This document shows, piece by piece, positions 47,749 to 57,800 of a stretch of DNA of 64,000 nt. The DNA is taken from contig CAVXFB010000006.1 in assembly GCA_963760935.1 (NCBI GenBank), positions 1 to 64,000 of the forward strand. The letters run 5' to 3'. Both the position numbers and the translations under genes were made by a program. Origin of the DNA: CAVXFB01 sp963760935. GTDB taxonomy: Bacteria > Planctomycetota > Planctomycetia > Pirellulales > Thermoguttaceae. Positions within the stretch are counted from its first letter, which is position 1; every line of letters starts with the position of its first letter. The notes beneath the pieces are model-generated. The model had not been told where the DNA came from. It worked only from the letters and a program-made list of their open reading frames with translations, and ran no database searches.

Positions 47749-49637
47749 TTGCACTGCAATTGAGACGTTGTACGGACAACGCGTCGAGCGTTTTTCCGTC
47801 GCGGAGCAGCGGTACGCACGTCGGGAACGGATGGTGATGAACTTGCGCGTGGCCACGTTCATCGCTGCCGCGGCTCTGTTTGTAATCGCCTGGAACAGCG
47901 AACACGCGTGGCGATGGTGCATCGGTGGAGGCATGGCACTTGGCAGCTTCTTCGCGGCAGTGGAGTACCACGAATACGTCCGCCGCCAATTGCGGCGCAT
48001 TGGCCTGCTGCGGCAGATCAATCAAGAGGCGATCGCTCGCCTTCATCGCGACTGGGCCGGATTGCCCGAGACGCGAGTCGAAGTGCCACCGCAACACCGC
48101 GCGACGGCCGACGATCTCGATCTGTTTGGGCATGCGTCGCTGTTCCAATTCCTGAACATGGCCAGTACACCGATCGGAATTCGAGTTCTGCGCGACTGGC
48201 TCTTGGAGCCCGCATTGCCTGACAAAATCGAGCGAAGGCAGCAGGCGGCGGCAGGACTTGCGCCGCATCTGGAATTGCGGCAGACGCTGATCCTGGAGGG
48301 CCGCTTGCTGGCCGATCGAGGCGCGGCGATGGAACGGTTTGTGGGATGGGCGGAAAGCGGACCCTGGCTTGCCGCGCGGCCGTGGCTCCTATGGACGTGT
48401 CGGATTCTGTCGTTGGCCGCCTTACTGATCCTGACGTTGACGTGCTTTCAGGTGTTGTCGAGCGAACAGGGCGGGCTGGCTTTTGTTGTGGTGGTTTTCC
48501 TGAACGTCATCATGACGGCTCAGTTTGGGGGAAAGGTGCAGAGTATCTTCGCGGCGCGGCGAGGCATCGCGATATGTGCGGATGTTTGAATTGGTGTACT
48601 CGATGCCCGAGGCGAGCAGTGAACTGGACGTTGTGAAGCGCGAAGCGACGCGATTGGGCGGAGGCGTGCTGCACGGCATGCGCCAATTGAAACGGATCGC
48701 GGCGCTGGCAATGATTCGTCACGTGCCGCTTTTTTTCTATTTTTTGTATCTGCCCCTACAACTCGTGTTTTTGTATGACTTCCATGTCTTGAATCTGCTG
48801 GAGACGTGGCAAGCCAAGTACGGCAGTTATGCGCGTCGCTGGTTCCTGGCATTGGGCAAAGTCGAGGCCCTCTGCTCTTTGGCGGCCATCGTTCACGATC
48901 AGCCAGGCTGGACAATGCCCGAGGTGGCAGAATCGGCCGACCGCTTGCGGGCCAAGCAGCTAGGGCACCCGCTTTTGCCGAGCGAGACGTGCGTCGCGAA
49001 CGACGTGGAAATTGGGCCGGTCGGTTCCTTTGTGCTGGTCACCGGCTCGAACATGTCGGGCAAGAGCACGCTATTGCGGTCGGTCGGCGTAAATGCCGTG
49101 CTCGCACAGGCGGGCGCTCCGGTGTGCGCCGAGCAGCTTACGATGCCGCCGGTTGGGCTGGCTACGAGCATGCGGGTTCGCGATTCGCTGGAAACGGGAG
49201 TTTCGTTTTACATGGCCGAACTGATGCGATTGAAGGAAATCGTGGACCTTGCGCGTGATGCGAATCCGCGAAACAATCACATCCTCCTGTATCTTCTGGA
49301 CGAGATCCTGCTGGGCACGAATTCGAAGGAGCGGCATATTGCCGTGGCACGCGTGCTGCAACATTTATTGCATCGGGGCACGATCGGCGCCATTTCGACG
49401 CATGACCTCGATCTGGCCACTAGCGAATCGCTGGCGGGGGCTTGCCGGTGCGTCCATTTTTGTGAGACGCTGCACGACGAGCATGCGGAACAACCGATGA
49501 CTTTCGACTATAAGCTGCGGCCCGGCATCGCGACGACCAGCAATGCATTGAGGCTGCTGGAGATCGTCGGTCTTGAAGAAAATGACGGGCGGCCGCCGGA
49601 GTTGTTGGAGGGCATGGGGCTGGGGATTAGGGATTAG
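47732..49637 (+). CDS. Membrane-embedded MutS-family ATPase (frameshifted)
   Basis: The start is GTG at 47732 (or ATG at 47738), inside the end of the preceding gene. The first ~275 residues are in one frame, and from about 48555-48562 the next frame carries on (QSIFAA joins RGEASRYVRMFELV), giving ~635 residues in total. Transmembrane pairs are clear: ATFIAAAALFVIAW...GGGMALGSFFAAV, WLLWTCRILSLAALLILTL...FVVVVFLNVIM, and PLFFYFLYLPLQLVFLY. The MutS core/lever region includes DLFGHASLFQFLNMASTPIG. The ATPase has Walker A VTGSNMSGKSTLLRSVG, the DSLETGVSFYMAELMRLKEI signature and Walker B LLYLLDEILLGTN, then STHDLDLA. It lacks the mismatch-binding domain I, so a mismatch role is doubtful; the family is known in several phyla without assigned function. 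Confidence 0.85.
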
Positions 49638-50267
49638 GGATTGGGGGTCGGGGGTCGGGGATCGAGGATCGGGGGTCGGGAGAGCGTGCCAAGCGGGCGA
49701 TGGATTTTTTGAGGGTTCCCGAGGGTTGGTGATAGTTGGCTACCCAGGGCGGCGCTTCGCTTGCCCTGGGCTATCATATTGAACCGCGTTGCGGTTTGGG
49801 GAGGCGCGAGGTCAACGGTGTTGCGATTCGGGGAATGCAGGTTTGGCCCCATCGCAGTTCGGGGCGGCAGGTTTCGGCGTCTTGGAAATTGGGGAGCACG
49901 ATGTCTGGCCGCGCACCATGCGTTTGTGTGGCGCGTTGAACGCTGCTCTCACAGATGTCGTGAGTACGTTTCTTCGAGCAAAACGCCACATTGCCACGCG
50001 GCACCGAGCTTGCCCGACCGTGTTTCCGCACTGCTGGACAAGCCAGCAGTGGCACCCCGCGCCTGCCCCGTTTCTACGGCCGATGGGCCTTCGGCTGATG
50101 GCATCGGGGCGGCGATGAATGGCGGCGGCCGCCCAGTTTGGGCAATTTGGGGGCCGTTCTGCGATCAATCGGCCTTGACCTGCCTCGCTTCCGCGGGTAT
50201 TGAAGACGCCCTTGTCCGCCATTGTCGCCTGCTTTTGCGTCCCCGCCGAGCTGCAAAGGGGAATGTC
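49638..50267. repeat. Repeat-bearing intergenic region
   Basis: About 630 bases without a good gene. Bases 49612-49680 are a G-rich array (GGGATTAGGG and GGGGGTCGGG units). Bases 49741-49825 repeat the CCCAGGGC...GCCCTGGG hairpin element found at 46380 and 46690. The last ~150 bases form the leader of the barrel-protein gene. Confidence 0.7.
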
Positions 50268-51553
50268 ATGAAAACCGCCATGATCGTTTGCGGCCTTGCC
50301 GCCATGTCGTGGGCGCTGACTGCGTCGCCGGCCGTTGCCCAGCGGGTGCAGTTTGCCACGCCGGTGGCGCAGGCGACACCTCCCGCGTCGAACCTAATTG
50401 CGCCGCCGGGCACGGGCTACGTCGCCCAACCGGGGCCTTTGCCATACGCGACTCCGGCAGCCGGCGCACCGCTGGCTGCGCCGGGCAACTCGCGCCGGCG
50501 GCGACGGCGCCAATCGCGCCGACATACACGCCGCCGCCGGGCTACGCCGCGCCTGCGGCGGTCGCACCAGGAGCGGCCGTGCAACCGCCGCCTGCCAACT
50601 GGGATCCATACGCCACGCCCGGCGGCACACCTAGCGCCCTATTGCCGCAAGATCCGTATTATCAGTCGTCTCCCGCGGTCAACATCGCCACGATGCAGAA
50701 GTTTTTGCAGCACATCGATCTGGACTATCACTGGTTTGCCGGCCACAACGGGCAGACGCGGCATTCAGAACTCGGCATCAACGACGTCGAACTCAGCGCT
50801 ACGTTCGCCTTTCCACTATTCTTCAATTCGCAAACGCCGTTGTTGGTTAGTCCGGGCTTTGCGGTCCATTATTGGGAAGGACCATTGTCGGTACAGCCGC
50901 TAGCGGCGTCAGACCCCGCGCCGGCCGATCTGCCGCCGCGAACGTACGACGCCTATTTGGATGCTGCATGGAACCCGCAAGTGACCGACTATTTTGGCGG
51001 CGAGTTGGAGGCCCGCATCGGCATCTATTCGGACTTCTATCGCGTGGCCGGCGACAGCCTGCGTGTCACCGGCAAGGGCGTTGCCGTCCTGAAACTTTCG
51101 CCGAGCGTTAAGCTGAAAGCCGGAGCGTGGTATCTCAACCGCAACCAGGTCAAGATTCTGCCGGCCGGCGGTATCTGCTGGTCGCCCAACGCCGACGTCT
51201 ACTTCGACATCCTGTTTCCGAATCCCAAGATCGGCAAGCGGCTGACGACCTGGGGCAATACCGAATGGTGGGTTTACGCCTCGGGCGATTATGGCGGCGG
51301 CAAGTGGGCCATTCGCCGCGAGAACGGCCTGCCCCCGAACGCCTTCTATCCCGACACGAACGGCACCTTCGACACATTCGACTACAACGATATCCGCGTG
51401 GCCCTTGGCCTGGAGTTCCACACGCTGCGGCAACTGAACGGCTGGTTCGAGGTCGGCGGCGCGTTCAGTCGCGAAGTTATCTACCAGAGCACTATCCCGC
51501 CATCCTACTTTCCGAACAATACCGTATTCGCTCGCGCCGGTCTGTCGTATTAG
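50268..51553 (+). CDS. Secreted outer-membrane barrel-like protein 1 (frameshifted)
   Basis: The start MKTAMIVCGLAAMSWALTA has AAGGGG upstream and a signal peptide with cleavage near SPAVAQ. The next ~70 residues are Pro/Ala-rich. The frame breaks near 50483 (LAAPG joins QLAPAATAPIAPTYTPP, as if one G were missing), after which the protein runs on to the stop, giving ~428 residues. The mature part is rich in alternating hydrophobic strands (ATFAFPLFFNSQTPLLVSPG, VTDYFGGELEARIGIYSDF, RVALGLEFHTLRQLNGWFEV) and ends in VFARAGLSY with a terminal aromatic, as outer-membrane barrels do. The next gene is a paralogue. The function is unknown. Confidence 0.75.
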
Positions 51554-51562
51554 ACCGGAGGG

Positions 51563-51735
51563 TAACCACGGAGGCACAGAGGACACGGAGAGAGTAGAGC
51601 GATTTATAGGCCAAGACGGCCAAGGCAAAACGAGTTTTCATGATGTTCTGTTCGTCGTGGTCTATCCGCGCTCCTGTGCTCCCGCAGTTCTCTCAAACTT
51701 GTCTCCGCGTCCTCCGTGTCTCTGCGGTGCTTTTC
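51563..51735. repeat. Repeat with inverted ends overlapping a gene start
   Basis: CCACGGAGGCACAGAGGACA (left, from 51569) and CGTCCTCCGTGTCTCTGCGG (right, about 51708-51727) are near inverted copies bounding ~160 bases. Similar wording is dispersed in planctomycete intergenic DNA. The right end lies inside the start of the second barrel-protein gene. Confidence 0.6.
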
Positions 51736-52704
51736 ACTATCTCGCTGCCGCCGGCAATTGGGCAAGTGGTTCGCTTGCCGACGGTCGCACCGCCAAGTGG
51801 CGCGCCGGCCGGACAATTGGTGTCGCACCCCGACTCGTTCGCCGAAATTTTGCAGGCGCCCGGCGAGTTGGACACGGCACCGGCGACGCCTAGCGGGCCG
51901 CAACTTCCGCCGGGCGTTCGCAACGGCGTCTTTCAGAAGATATTGTTCGATGCCACGTGGCTCGCGCCGGGCGGGACCGATGGCATGGGGATGAACGATC
52001 TGCAATTGCAGACAATTTTCGCTTTGCCTTGTCCGACGATTGATTCGCCGCTGGTAATCACGCCGGGCTTCGCGGTTCATTATCTGCAAGGGCCGGCCAA
52101 CGTCGATCTGCCGCCGCAGTTGCACGAGGGCTACGCGCAGTTTCGGTGGCTGTCGCAGGTCACGCCGGCGCTGGGCCTCGACTTGGCCGTTACGCCCGGC
52201 ATCTACAGCGACTTCAACCAAGAGAGCAGCGACGCGTTTCGAGTGACCGCGCACGCGGCAACGGCCTGGACCTGGACCGACACGGCAAAAATCGTCTTGG
52301 GAGCGGCGTATCTCGATCGCCCTGACGCCGTAGTGATCCCGATCGGCGGCTTGATTTGGACGCCCTTTCCGGACGTGAACTTCGATATGGTGTTTCCGCA
52401 CCCGCGGATATCGCACCGTGTTTACTGGTGGGGCCAGAGCGGGGCCGACGTGCAAGACTGGGTGTATATGGCGGGCGAGTTTGCCGGAGACGCTTGGGCG
52501 ATCCGCCGCAGCGACGGCACGGCCGATCAGGTCGTGCTCAGCGACTACCGCTTCATCCTCGGCATGGAACGAAAGGTCATCGGCGGACTGAGCTCGCGCA
52601 TCGAGATTGGCTACGTCTTTGGCCGCCGGATTCGTTATACGAGCGACACGCCCGAGTTCCGACCGGCCGATACCATCATGCTCCGCGGCGGATTGACGTA
52701 TTGA
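51640..52704 (+). CDS. Secreted outer-membrane barrel-like protein 2
   Basis: A 354-residue paralogue of the preceding gene. Shared segments are SPLVITPGFAVHYLQGP, LDLAVTPGIYSDFN, GAAYLDRPDAVVIPIGGLIW and FDMVFPHPRISHRV, and it ends TIMLRGGLTY. The N-terminus is unusual: residues ~15-35 (FSQTCLRVLRVSAVLFTISL) are encoded by a dispersed repeat and appear to form the signal peptide, with cleavage near PPAIGQ. The exact start (MM at 51640 or later) is therefore uncertain. The last 29 bases overlap the tail of the convergent hemY-type gene. Confidence 0.75.
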   Translation: MMFCSSWSIRAPVLPQFSQTCLRVLRVSAVLFTISLPPAIGQVVRLPTVAPPSGAPAGQLVSHPDSFAEILQAPGELDTAPATPSGPQLPPGVRNGVFQKILFDATWLAPGGTDGMGMNDLQLQTIFALPCPTIDSPLVITPGFAVHYLQGPANVDLPPQLHEGYAQFRWLSQVTPALGLDLAVTPGIYSDFNQESSDAFRVTAHAATAWTWTDTAKIVLGAAYLDRPDAVVIPIGGLIWTPFPDVNFDMVFPHPRISHRVYWWGQSGADVQDWVYMAGEFAGDAWAIRRSDGTADQVVLSDYRFILGMERKVIGGLSSRIEIGYVFGRRIRYTSDTPEFRPADTIMLRGGLTY

Positions 52705-54106
52705 GAACCGCTTCGGCCGCGGTTTCACCGCCGTGGATGCAGTCGGGAATGCCAACGCCGTGATAGGCGTTGCCGGCCAAGGCCAGATTCGGCAGCGCGG
52801 CAGTCCGGGTCTCGATCCGTTCGACCAGTTCATTATGGCCGACGTGATACTGGGGCATCGTGCCGGGCCAATGCGCGATGCGGCAATAGCTTGGCTCGCC
52901 TCGAATCTGGAGCATTTGCGACACGGCGTCGATCACCAGCGGCCTCAGTCGGTCGTCGGCCATTTCGGCCAACTCCGGATGGTGCGCACCGCCCACGAAT
53001 ACCCGCAGCAACTCCGTTCCGTCGGGCGCCCGGTGTGGATATTTGCGGCTGCTGAAACTGCATGCCAAGATCGGGCTATGCTCCACGGCTGGGACAACCA
53101 CGCCCATGCCGTCGAGCGGATGACCGATCTGTTCGCGTGCGAAGGCCAGCGAGACGATGGCCGTGCCGGAGTGGCAGATCGACGCGACATCGGCAGCCAG
53201 CGCGGCGTCGGTCGATTGCAGCAGGGCCGCCGTGACCGGTGAAGGCGTTGCGAGGATCAGGGCGTCGAAAGTGAGGGGAGAGGACGCCTCACACCAGACC
53301 TGCCACTGATCGTTGCTGCGCTGGATTTGCGTGACCGCAGTGTTGAGTCGGACGGCGGCCACCGGCAGCCGCGCTGCAATGGCATCGACGAGGCTCGACA
53401 AGCCGTCTTGGAGCGTGACGAACATGCTGTAGCGGGCACCACTTTCGGCTCCGCCGCGCGGCCGGTTGCGCATCTGATGCCGCATAGCGCGAATCAGACT
53501 GCCGTGATCGCGCTCCATTTCGCGGAAGCGGGACAGCGTGGCTGCTACGCTCAATTTCTCCAGATCGGCCGCGTAAACGGCACTTACCAGCGGTTCGACC
53601 AGGCGATCGAACGCTTCACGGCCCAGCCGGCGGCGGACGAATCCAGCCATGCTTTCGTCCGCCGCGTCCATCTTGGGCGGCAAGAAGTATTCGAGGGCCG
53701 CACGAAACTTGCCCAGCGGGCTGAGGATTGGTGTGACAGCCAGCGGCCAGAGCTGTGTGGGAGCCATCATTAGGAATCCGTCGGGCAGGCGATAGAGCCG
53801 GCCGCGCCGCACGACGAAAGTGCGCCGGTATGCGGGATTGGTCTGCACCAGTTGGTCGGCCAAACCCAAGCGCTGGCAGAGGTTCACTGCCCAAGGGACC
53901 GTGGTGATGAAGTTGTCGGCGCTTTGCTCGATCTGATAGCCGTTCTCGTGGATTGTCGACAGGACGCCGCCGAGGTTTCCGGCCGCCTCGAACAACGTCA
54001 ACGAGCAGTCGGGATCAAGTTCGATCAAGCGATGCGCGGCCGCAAGGCCGGCAATTCCGCCGCCGATGACGGCGACACGTCGAGGAGTGGAATCTGCATT
54101 TTGCAT
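52676..54106 (-). CDS. hemY: Protoporphyrinogen/coproporphyrinogen oxidase (HemY type)
   Basis: About 476 residues starting MQNADSTPRRVAVIGGGIAG. The FAD-binding Rossmann motif is VIGGGIAGLAAAHRL, with the acidic end FEAAGNLGGVLSTI. Other family parts are SADNFITTVPWAVNLCQRLG, RRLGREAFDRLVEPLVSAVY and the C-terminal FAD contact LALAGNAYHGVGIPDCIHGG. It oxidises coproporphyrinogen III or protoporphyrinogen IX in heme synthesis; the two activities cannot be separated by eye. No other heme genes adjoin it. The start is taken at the Met before the conserved FAD motif. Confidence 0.94.
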   Translation of the reverse strand: MQNADSTPRRVAVIGGGIAGLAAAHRLIELDPDCSLTLFEAAGNLGGVLSTIHENGYQIEQSADNFITTVPWAVNLCQRLGLADQLVQTNPAYRRTFVVRRGRLYRLPDGFLMMAPTQLWPLAVTPILSPLGKFRAALEYFLPPKMDAADESMAGFVRRRLGREAFDRLVEPLVSAVYAADLEKLSVAATLSRFREMERDHGSLIRAMRHQMRNRPRGGAESGARYSMFVTLQDGLSSLVDAIAARLPVAAVRLNTAVTQIQRSNDQWQVWCEASSPLTFDALILATPSPVTAALLQSTDAALAADVASICHSGTAIVSLAFAREQIGHPLDGMGVVVPAVEHSPILACSFSSRKYPHRAPDGTELLRVFVGGAHHPELAEMADDRLRPLVIDAVSQMLQIRGEPSYCRIAHWPGTMPQYHVGHNELVERIETRTAALPNLALAGNAYHGVGIPDCIHGGETAAEAVLNTSIRRGA

Positions 54107-54358
54107 CCGGCTATTGTAGCGGGTTGCGGGCCGTGTGGGCAGTGATTGCCCCGGCCTCGGTTTACCAAAGTAGCGGCGGTCGAAAGTCCCGGCATAAAGC
54201 TCACGCAAAGGCGCAGAGACGCAAAGTGGGGGCACGAGGAGATTACTTGTAAGAACGACTTTTGTTGTCTTTCGATCTATTGCACTTCGGCCATCGCGGC
54301 TGGGTGAGAGGCGTGATCGCCGTGCGAGATCCTTCGCTGCACTCAGGATGGCGCCACG
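54107..54358. repeat. Intergenic region upstream of blaI with a CACGCAAAGGCGC remnant
   Basis: The hemY-type gene promoter should lie here on the minus strand. Bases 54201-54228 (CTCACGCAAAGGCGCAGAGA) match the dispersed repeat at 46867. Nothing else is recognisable. Confidence 0.4.
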
Positions 54359-54376
54359 CTTCTATGCGCATAGAAG
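54359..54376. promoter_or_regulatory. Palindromic operator upstream of blaI
   Basis: CTTCTATGCGCATAGAAG is a perfect 18-base palindrome seven bases upstream of the -35 box. A half site, CTTCTATG, recurs at 54410-54417 at the -10 box. This matches the expectation for a BlaI/MecI-family repressor dimer site, although the base sequence differs from the Staphylococcus TACA/TGTA box. Confidence 0.7.
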
Positions 54377-54383
54377 ATTCCTC

Positions 54384-54411
54384 TTGACATGCTTTTCGTA
54401 CTGGGTATACT
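54384..54411 (+). promoter_or_regulatory. Near-consensus promoter of the blaI-M56 operon
   Basis: TTGACA (54384-54389), a 16-base spacer, and TATACT (54406-54411). It is followed by an A/T-rich leader and AGGGG ahead of the blaI ATG. Confidence 0.75.
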
Positions 54412-54457
54412 TCTATGTAATTAAAAGACTGCATTACTTTTCGCTAGGGGTTGTGCA

Positions 54458-54853
54458 ATGGCTCGTCCGAAGTCGCAGCGGCCCACCGAGTTGGAATTCC
54501 AGATTCTCAAGGCGTTGTGGCAGCGGTCGCCGATGGCGGTGCGCGACGTGCGGCAGGCCCTGGCGGCGGCGGGGCGCGAACTGGCCCATACTTCGGTCAT
54601 CACCACGTTGAACGTGATGGCCCGCAAGAAGTATCTTCGCCGCTCGATGCAAGGGAACGCCTGTCTGTTCGAGCCGCGGATCACGCGGGAGGAGACGACG
54701 CGGCGGATGCTCGGCGACGTTGTCGACCGCGTCTTTGACGGTTCGGCCAAGGCGGTCATGCTCGGGCTGTTCGAATGTGCGGAACTCGACGCGGACGAAC
54801 TCAAAGAGTTGCGGCGGCTCATCGATCAAAAGACGAAGGACACGCAAAAATGA
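54458..54853 (+). CDS. BlaI/MecI/CopY-family repressor
   Basis: A 131-residue winged-helix repressor. PTELEFQILKALWQRSPMAV is the first helix pair, TSVITTLNVMARKKYLRR the recognition helix and wing, and FDGSAKAVMLGLFE the dimerisation helices. BlaI-type repressors are released by proteolysis when the partner M56 sensor is activated. The gene overlaps the M56 gene by 4 bases (ATGA). Its promoter carries a palindrome that is probably its own operator. Confidence 0.94.
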   Translation: MARPKSQRPTELEFQILKALWQRSPMAVRDVRQALAAAGRELAHTSVITTLNVMARKKYLRRSMQGNACLFEPRITREETTRRMLGDVVDRVFDGSAKAVMLGLFECAELDADELKELRRLIDQKTKDTQK

Positions 54854-57800
54854 ACGCGCACAGCTTTTTGCCGGTACTGGACGGCGTTGGTGCAGCTTAC
54901 TGCCTGCATCTGACCGAGGGGCTGGTTCATTTCCTCTGGCAAGGCTGCGTGATCGCCGCACTTTACGCGGTGGCAAGCCGCAGCTTGCGGAGCCGGTCGG
55001 CCAACGCCCGGTATCTTGTCGGGGTGGTGGCGCTGGTGCTGATGGCGGCGTGCCTGCCGGTGACACTGTGGGTTGTGCCCGTGCCGGGGGTCAGCCACGC
55101 TACGGGCAATTTGATCGCGGAAGATGCGATCCCGGCGGTCCCGCCCCCTATTGCGATGCGCTCGGAAGTTGTCGAGGAGCGATTGCCGCCGGTGCCGCTA
55201 GCTGTGCTGCCGAAAGCAACGCAATCACGGCCGGCAGCCATTGAGCAGGCTCCACCGAGACGTTCGATAGGCGATGCCACCGCAGCACTATTGGCCACGG
55301 CGGCCCCGTATGCGGCCGCGGTGTACTTGTGCGGCGTCGTGTTGATGCTGCTTCGCTTGGCGCTGAGTCTCTGGGCGGGACGTCGCCTGCGCCAGGGCTG
55401 CACTCCGATCAGTGACGCCGGGCTGTTGGCAATCCTGCTCGAACACGGCCGTCGGTTGGGCCTGCGCGTCGTGCCGCTGGCGGCATATTGCGGGCGGATC
55501 TCGGCGCCGGTAGTCGTCGGCGTGTTGCGACCGATGATTCTTCTGCCGGCTGTCTTGGCAACTGGCCTGACGCCGCCGCAACTCGAAGCAGTACTCTTGC
55601 ACGAACTGGCCCATGTGCGTCGTTACGATCTATTGATCAACATCTTGCAGCGGTTTATTGAAGCAGTGCTGTTTTTCCATCCGGCCGTCTGGTGGGTGAG
55701 CCACCGTGTGAGCGCCAGCGCGAGAACGCCTGCGACGATCTGGCAATTCGGGCGCACTATGGGCGCATTCAATACGCGGCAGCCCTGGTTCGCGTGGCCG
55801 AGCTTTGTGCGTCGGTCGGCACGGTCGAGACGCCACAGACAGCCATGCTGGCCGCCACGGGCAAGAAACAGTTCGCAATTGAAGAGTCGCGTGGTGCGTC
55901 TCTTGGGAGTGGACGAGAGGCCGCGGCTGCGGTTGACGACCGCCGGTCTACTAGTGTCGGCCCTGTTGTTTGCCTGTGTCGTAGTAGCACCGGTGGCGTG
56001 GCGAAACGCCGCCCGGGCTGACCAAGAGTCGAAGACAAGCGCGCCGCAGAAGGCCGAAGCCAAGGGAAAAGCAATTTCGGATCGGTTGCAGCCGGTGTCA
56101 ATGTCGGCGGTGGAGTTCGGCCAGCTTTCGCTTTCCGAGCAACGCGACGTGCTGGCGCAAGTTTTCAAGCAGCGGCTGGAGCATCTGCAGAATCTCTATT
56201 ATGAAAGTGAGCAGCGGTACAAAAGTTATGAGAACCAGGGCGGGGAACCCGGAAAAGAGATTGATCTGCCGAGTCACGTAGTGTACCGGCGTTGGCGGCT
56301 AGGCGATTCGTTTCGTATGGACAGCGATTATTATGACATTCGAAAGTCGGCCGAACCGTCGAATCGCCACGCCCAAGGCCTGAACGCGGATGAGGGAATT
56401 GGGCGCAACACGACAATCTGGCAGGACAAGGAGCACCCATCGCAAGGACAGGTTCAATATCCCGTCGACGAAAGCGTCAGTGGCGACCGGTACTTCTATT
56501 GGGTCGGTCGCGAGTCGCAGCAGAATGCAATAATCGGCCAAGCTTTGTTCCCGTACCTGATCGCCCACAAGGATGAACTTGCCATCAAGGCGCCGGTTGA
56601 GAATGGTAAAGTGCAGTTGTCGGTTCCCTGGCAACCACAATGGGCTGGTAGGCCCGGGGGCGAACAAACGTATCTGCTTGACCCGCAGAAAGGCTTCCTG
56701 CCGATCCGCTGCGATTCTCGGTTTGACGACGTGCGGCCCGACGGCAAGCCGCGGTGGCGCGTTGAGAAGTTTGTCGTGGACGAAGACAAGCGGGTGGGTG
56801 ATGTCTGGATGCCCACAAAGATTCGCCATACAGGGATAGCGTCGACTGTCCCTAACACGATCTCGGAATGCTCGGTCAAGATACTGCGCATCGAGGCGGG
56901 CACGGTAAAGCCCAGCGACATCTTTGTGCCCTTCAAGAAAGGCATGCAGATCGTGGACGCGATCGAGGGGATTTCCTACGTTGCAGATGCTCCGGGCAAC
57001 GCGGCTTGGCCTATCAAGCTCGCCCCGGGCTGGCAACACAAGCCACCGGCAGGGTGGCGACAACGGGAATCGGCAATCCCGTCGATGGCCAGCCGAATCT
57101 CGCCTGACGATCGGAAGAAGTTGAACGCCGAGAGAGCCGTGGCAGACAAAGCGGATCGGGAGCGAAGAGAGGCGAGCGAATCGGCGCTGAAGGTGATGCG
57201 GTCGGATGCGCCGTTGGATGATCGGATCGACGCCGGACTCAGAGCATTGCGTATCTATGTCATCAGCCCCAACAGCGACGATCGACTTTGGGCATCGGTA
57301 ATACGTGAAATGATCTTGATCGGCAAGCCGGCAGTGCCGAGACTTGCGAAGGAATTGGATCGCACCGAACGCGAACGGACTTTGAGAGCCCTTGGCTTTG
57401 TGCTCCGCGGAATCGGCGATCCACGAGCGGTGCCGGCGTTGATCCGCGCGATCCCGCGTATGCCGTATGCCTCGCAAAGCGATTACGGCCTGTTGATCCG
57501 CGATGATCCTGAACTGGCGCAATTCATGCAGGCCCACGATCACACGCACAAGCCCGGATCGCCGACCAACAAATCCGGACACTTTTCGTATGGCCGCCCG
57601 ATTTACGAAATAATGCCGGCCTTGGAACAGATGACCGGACAGTCGTACGGCTGGAAAGAGCTTCGTTTCGTTCACCTTGAGGGTGCACCGGAGCAACAGC
57701 GCATTCAGCGTCTCCTGTTCCTCAAGCTCGCCCAACGATGGGCCGACTGGTGGGCAAAGAACTGGCAGAAATATGTCAAGGACGAAGGCGGGGCACAGAT

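Noticed and set aside
54850..54853. True beta-lactam resistance locus (BlaI-BlaR1)
   Set aside because: The M56 protein has no penicillin-binding sensor domain and no beta-lactamase gene is nearby, so resistance is not claimed.
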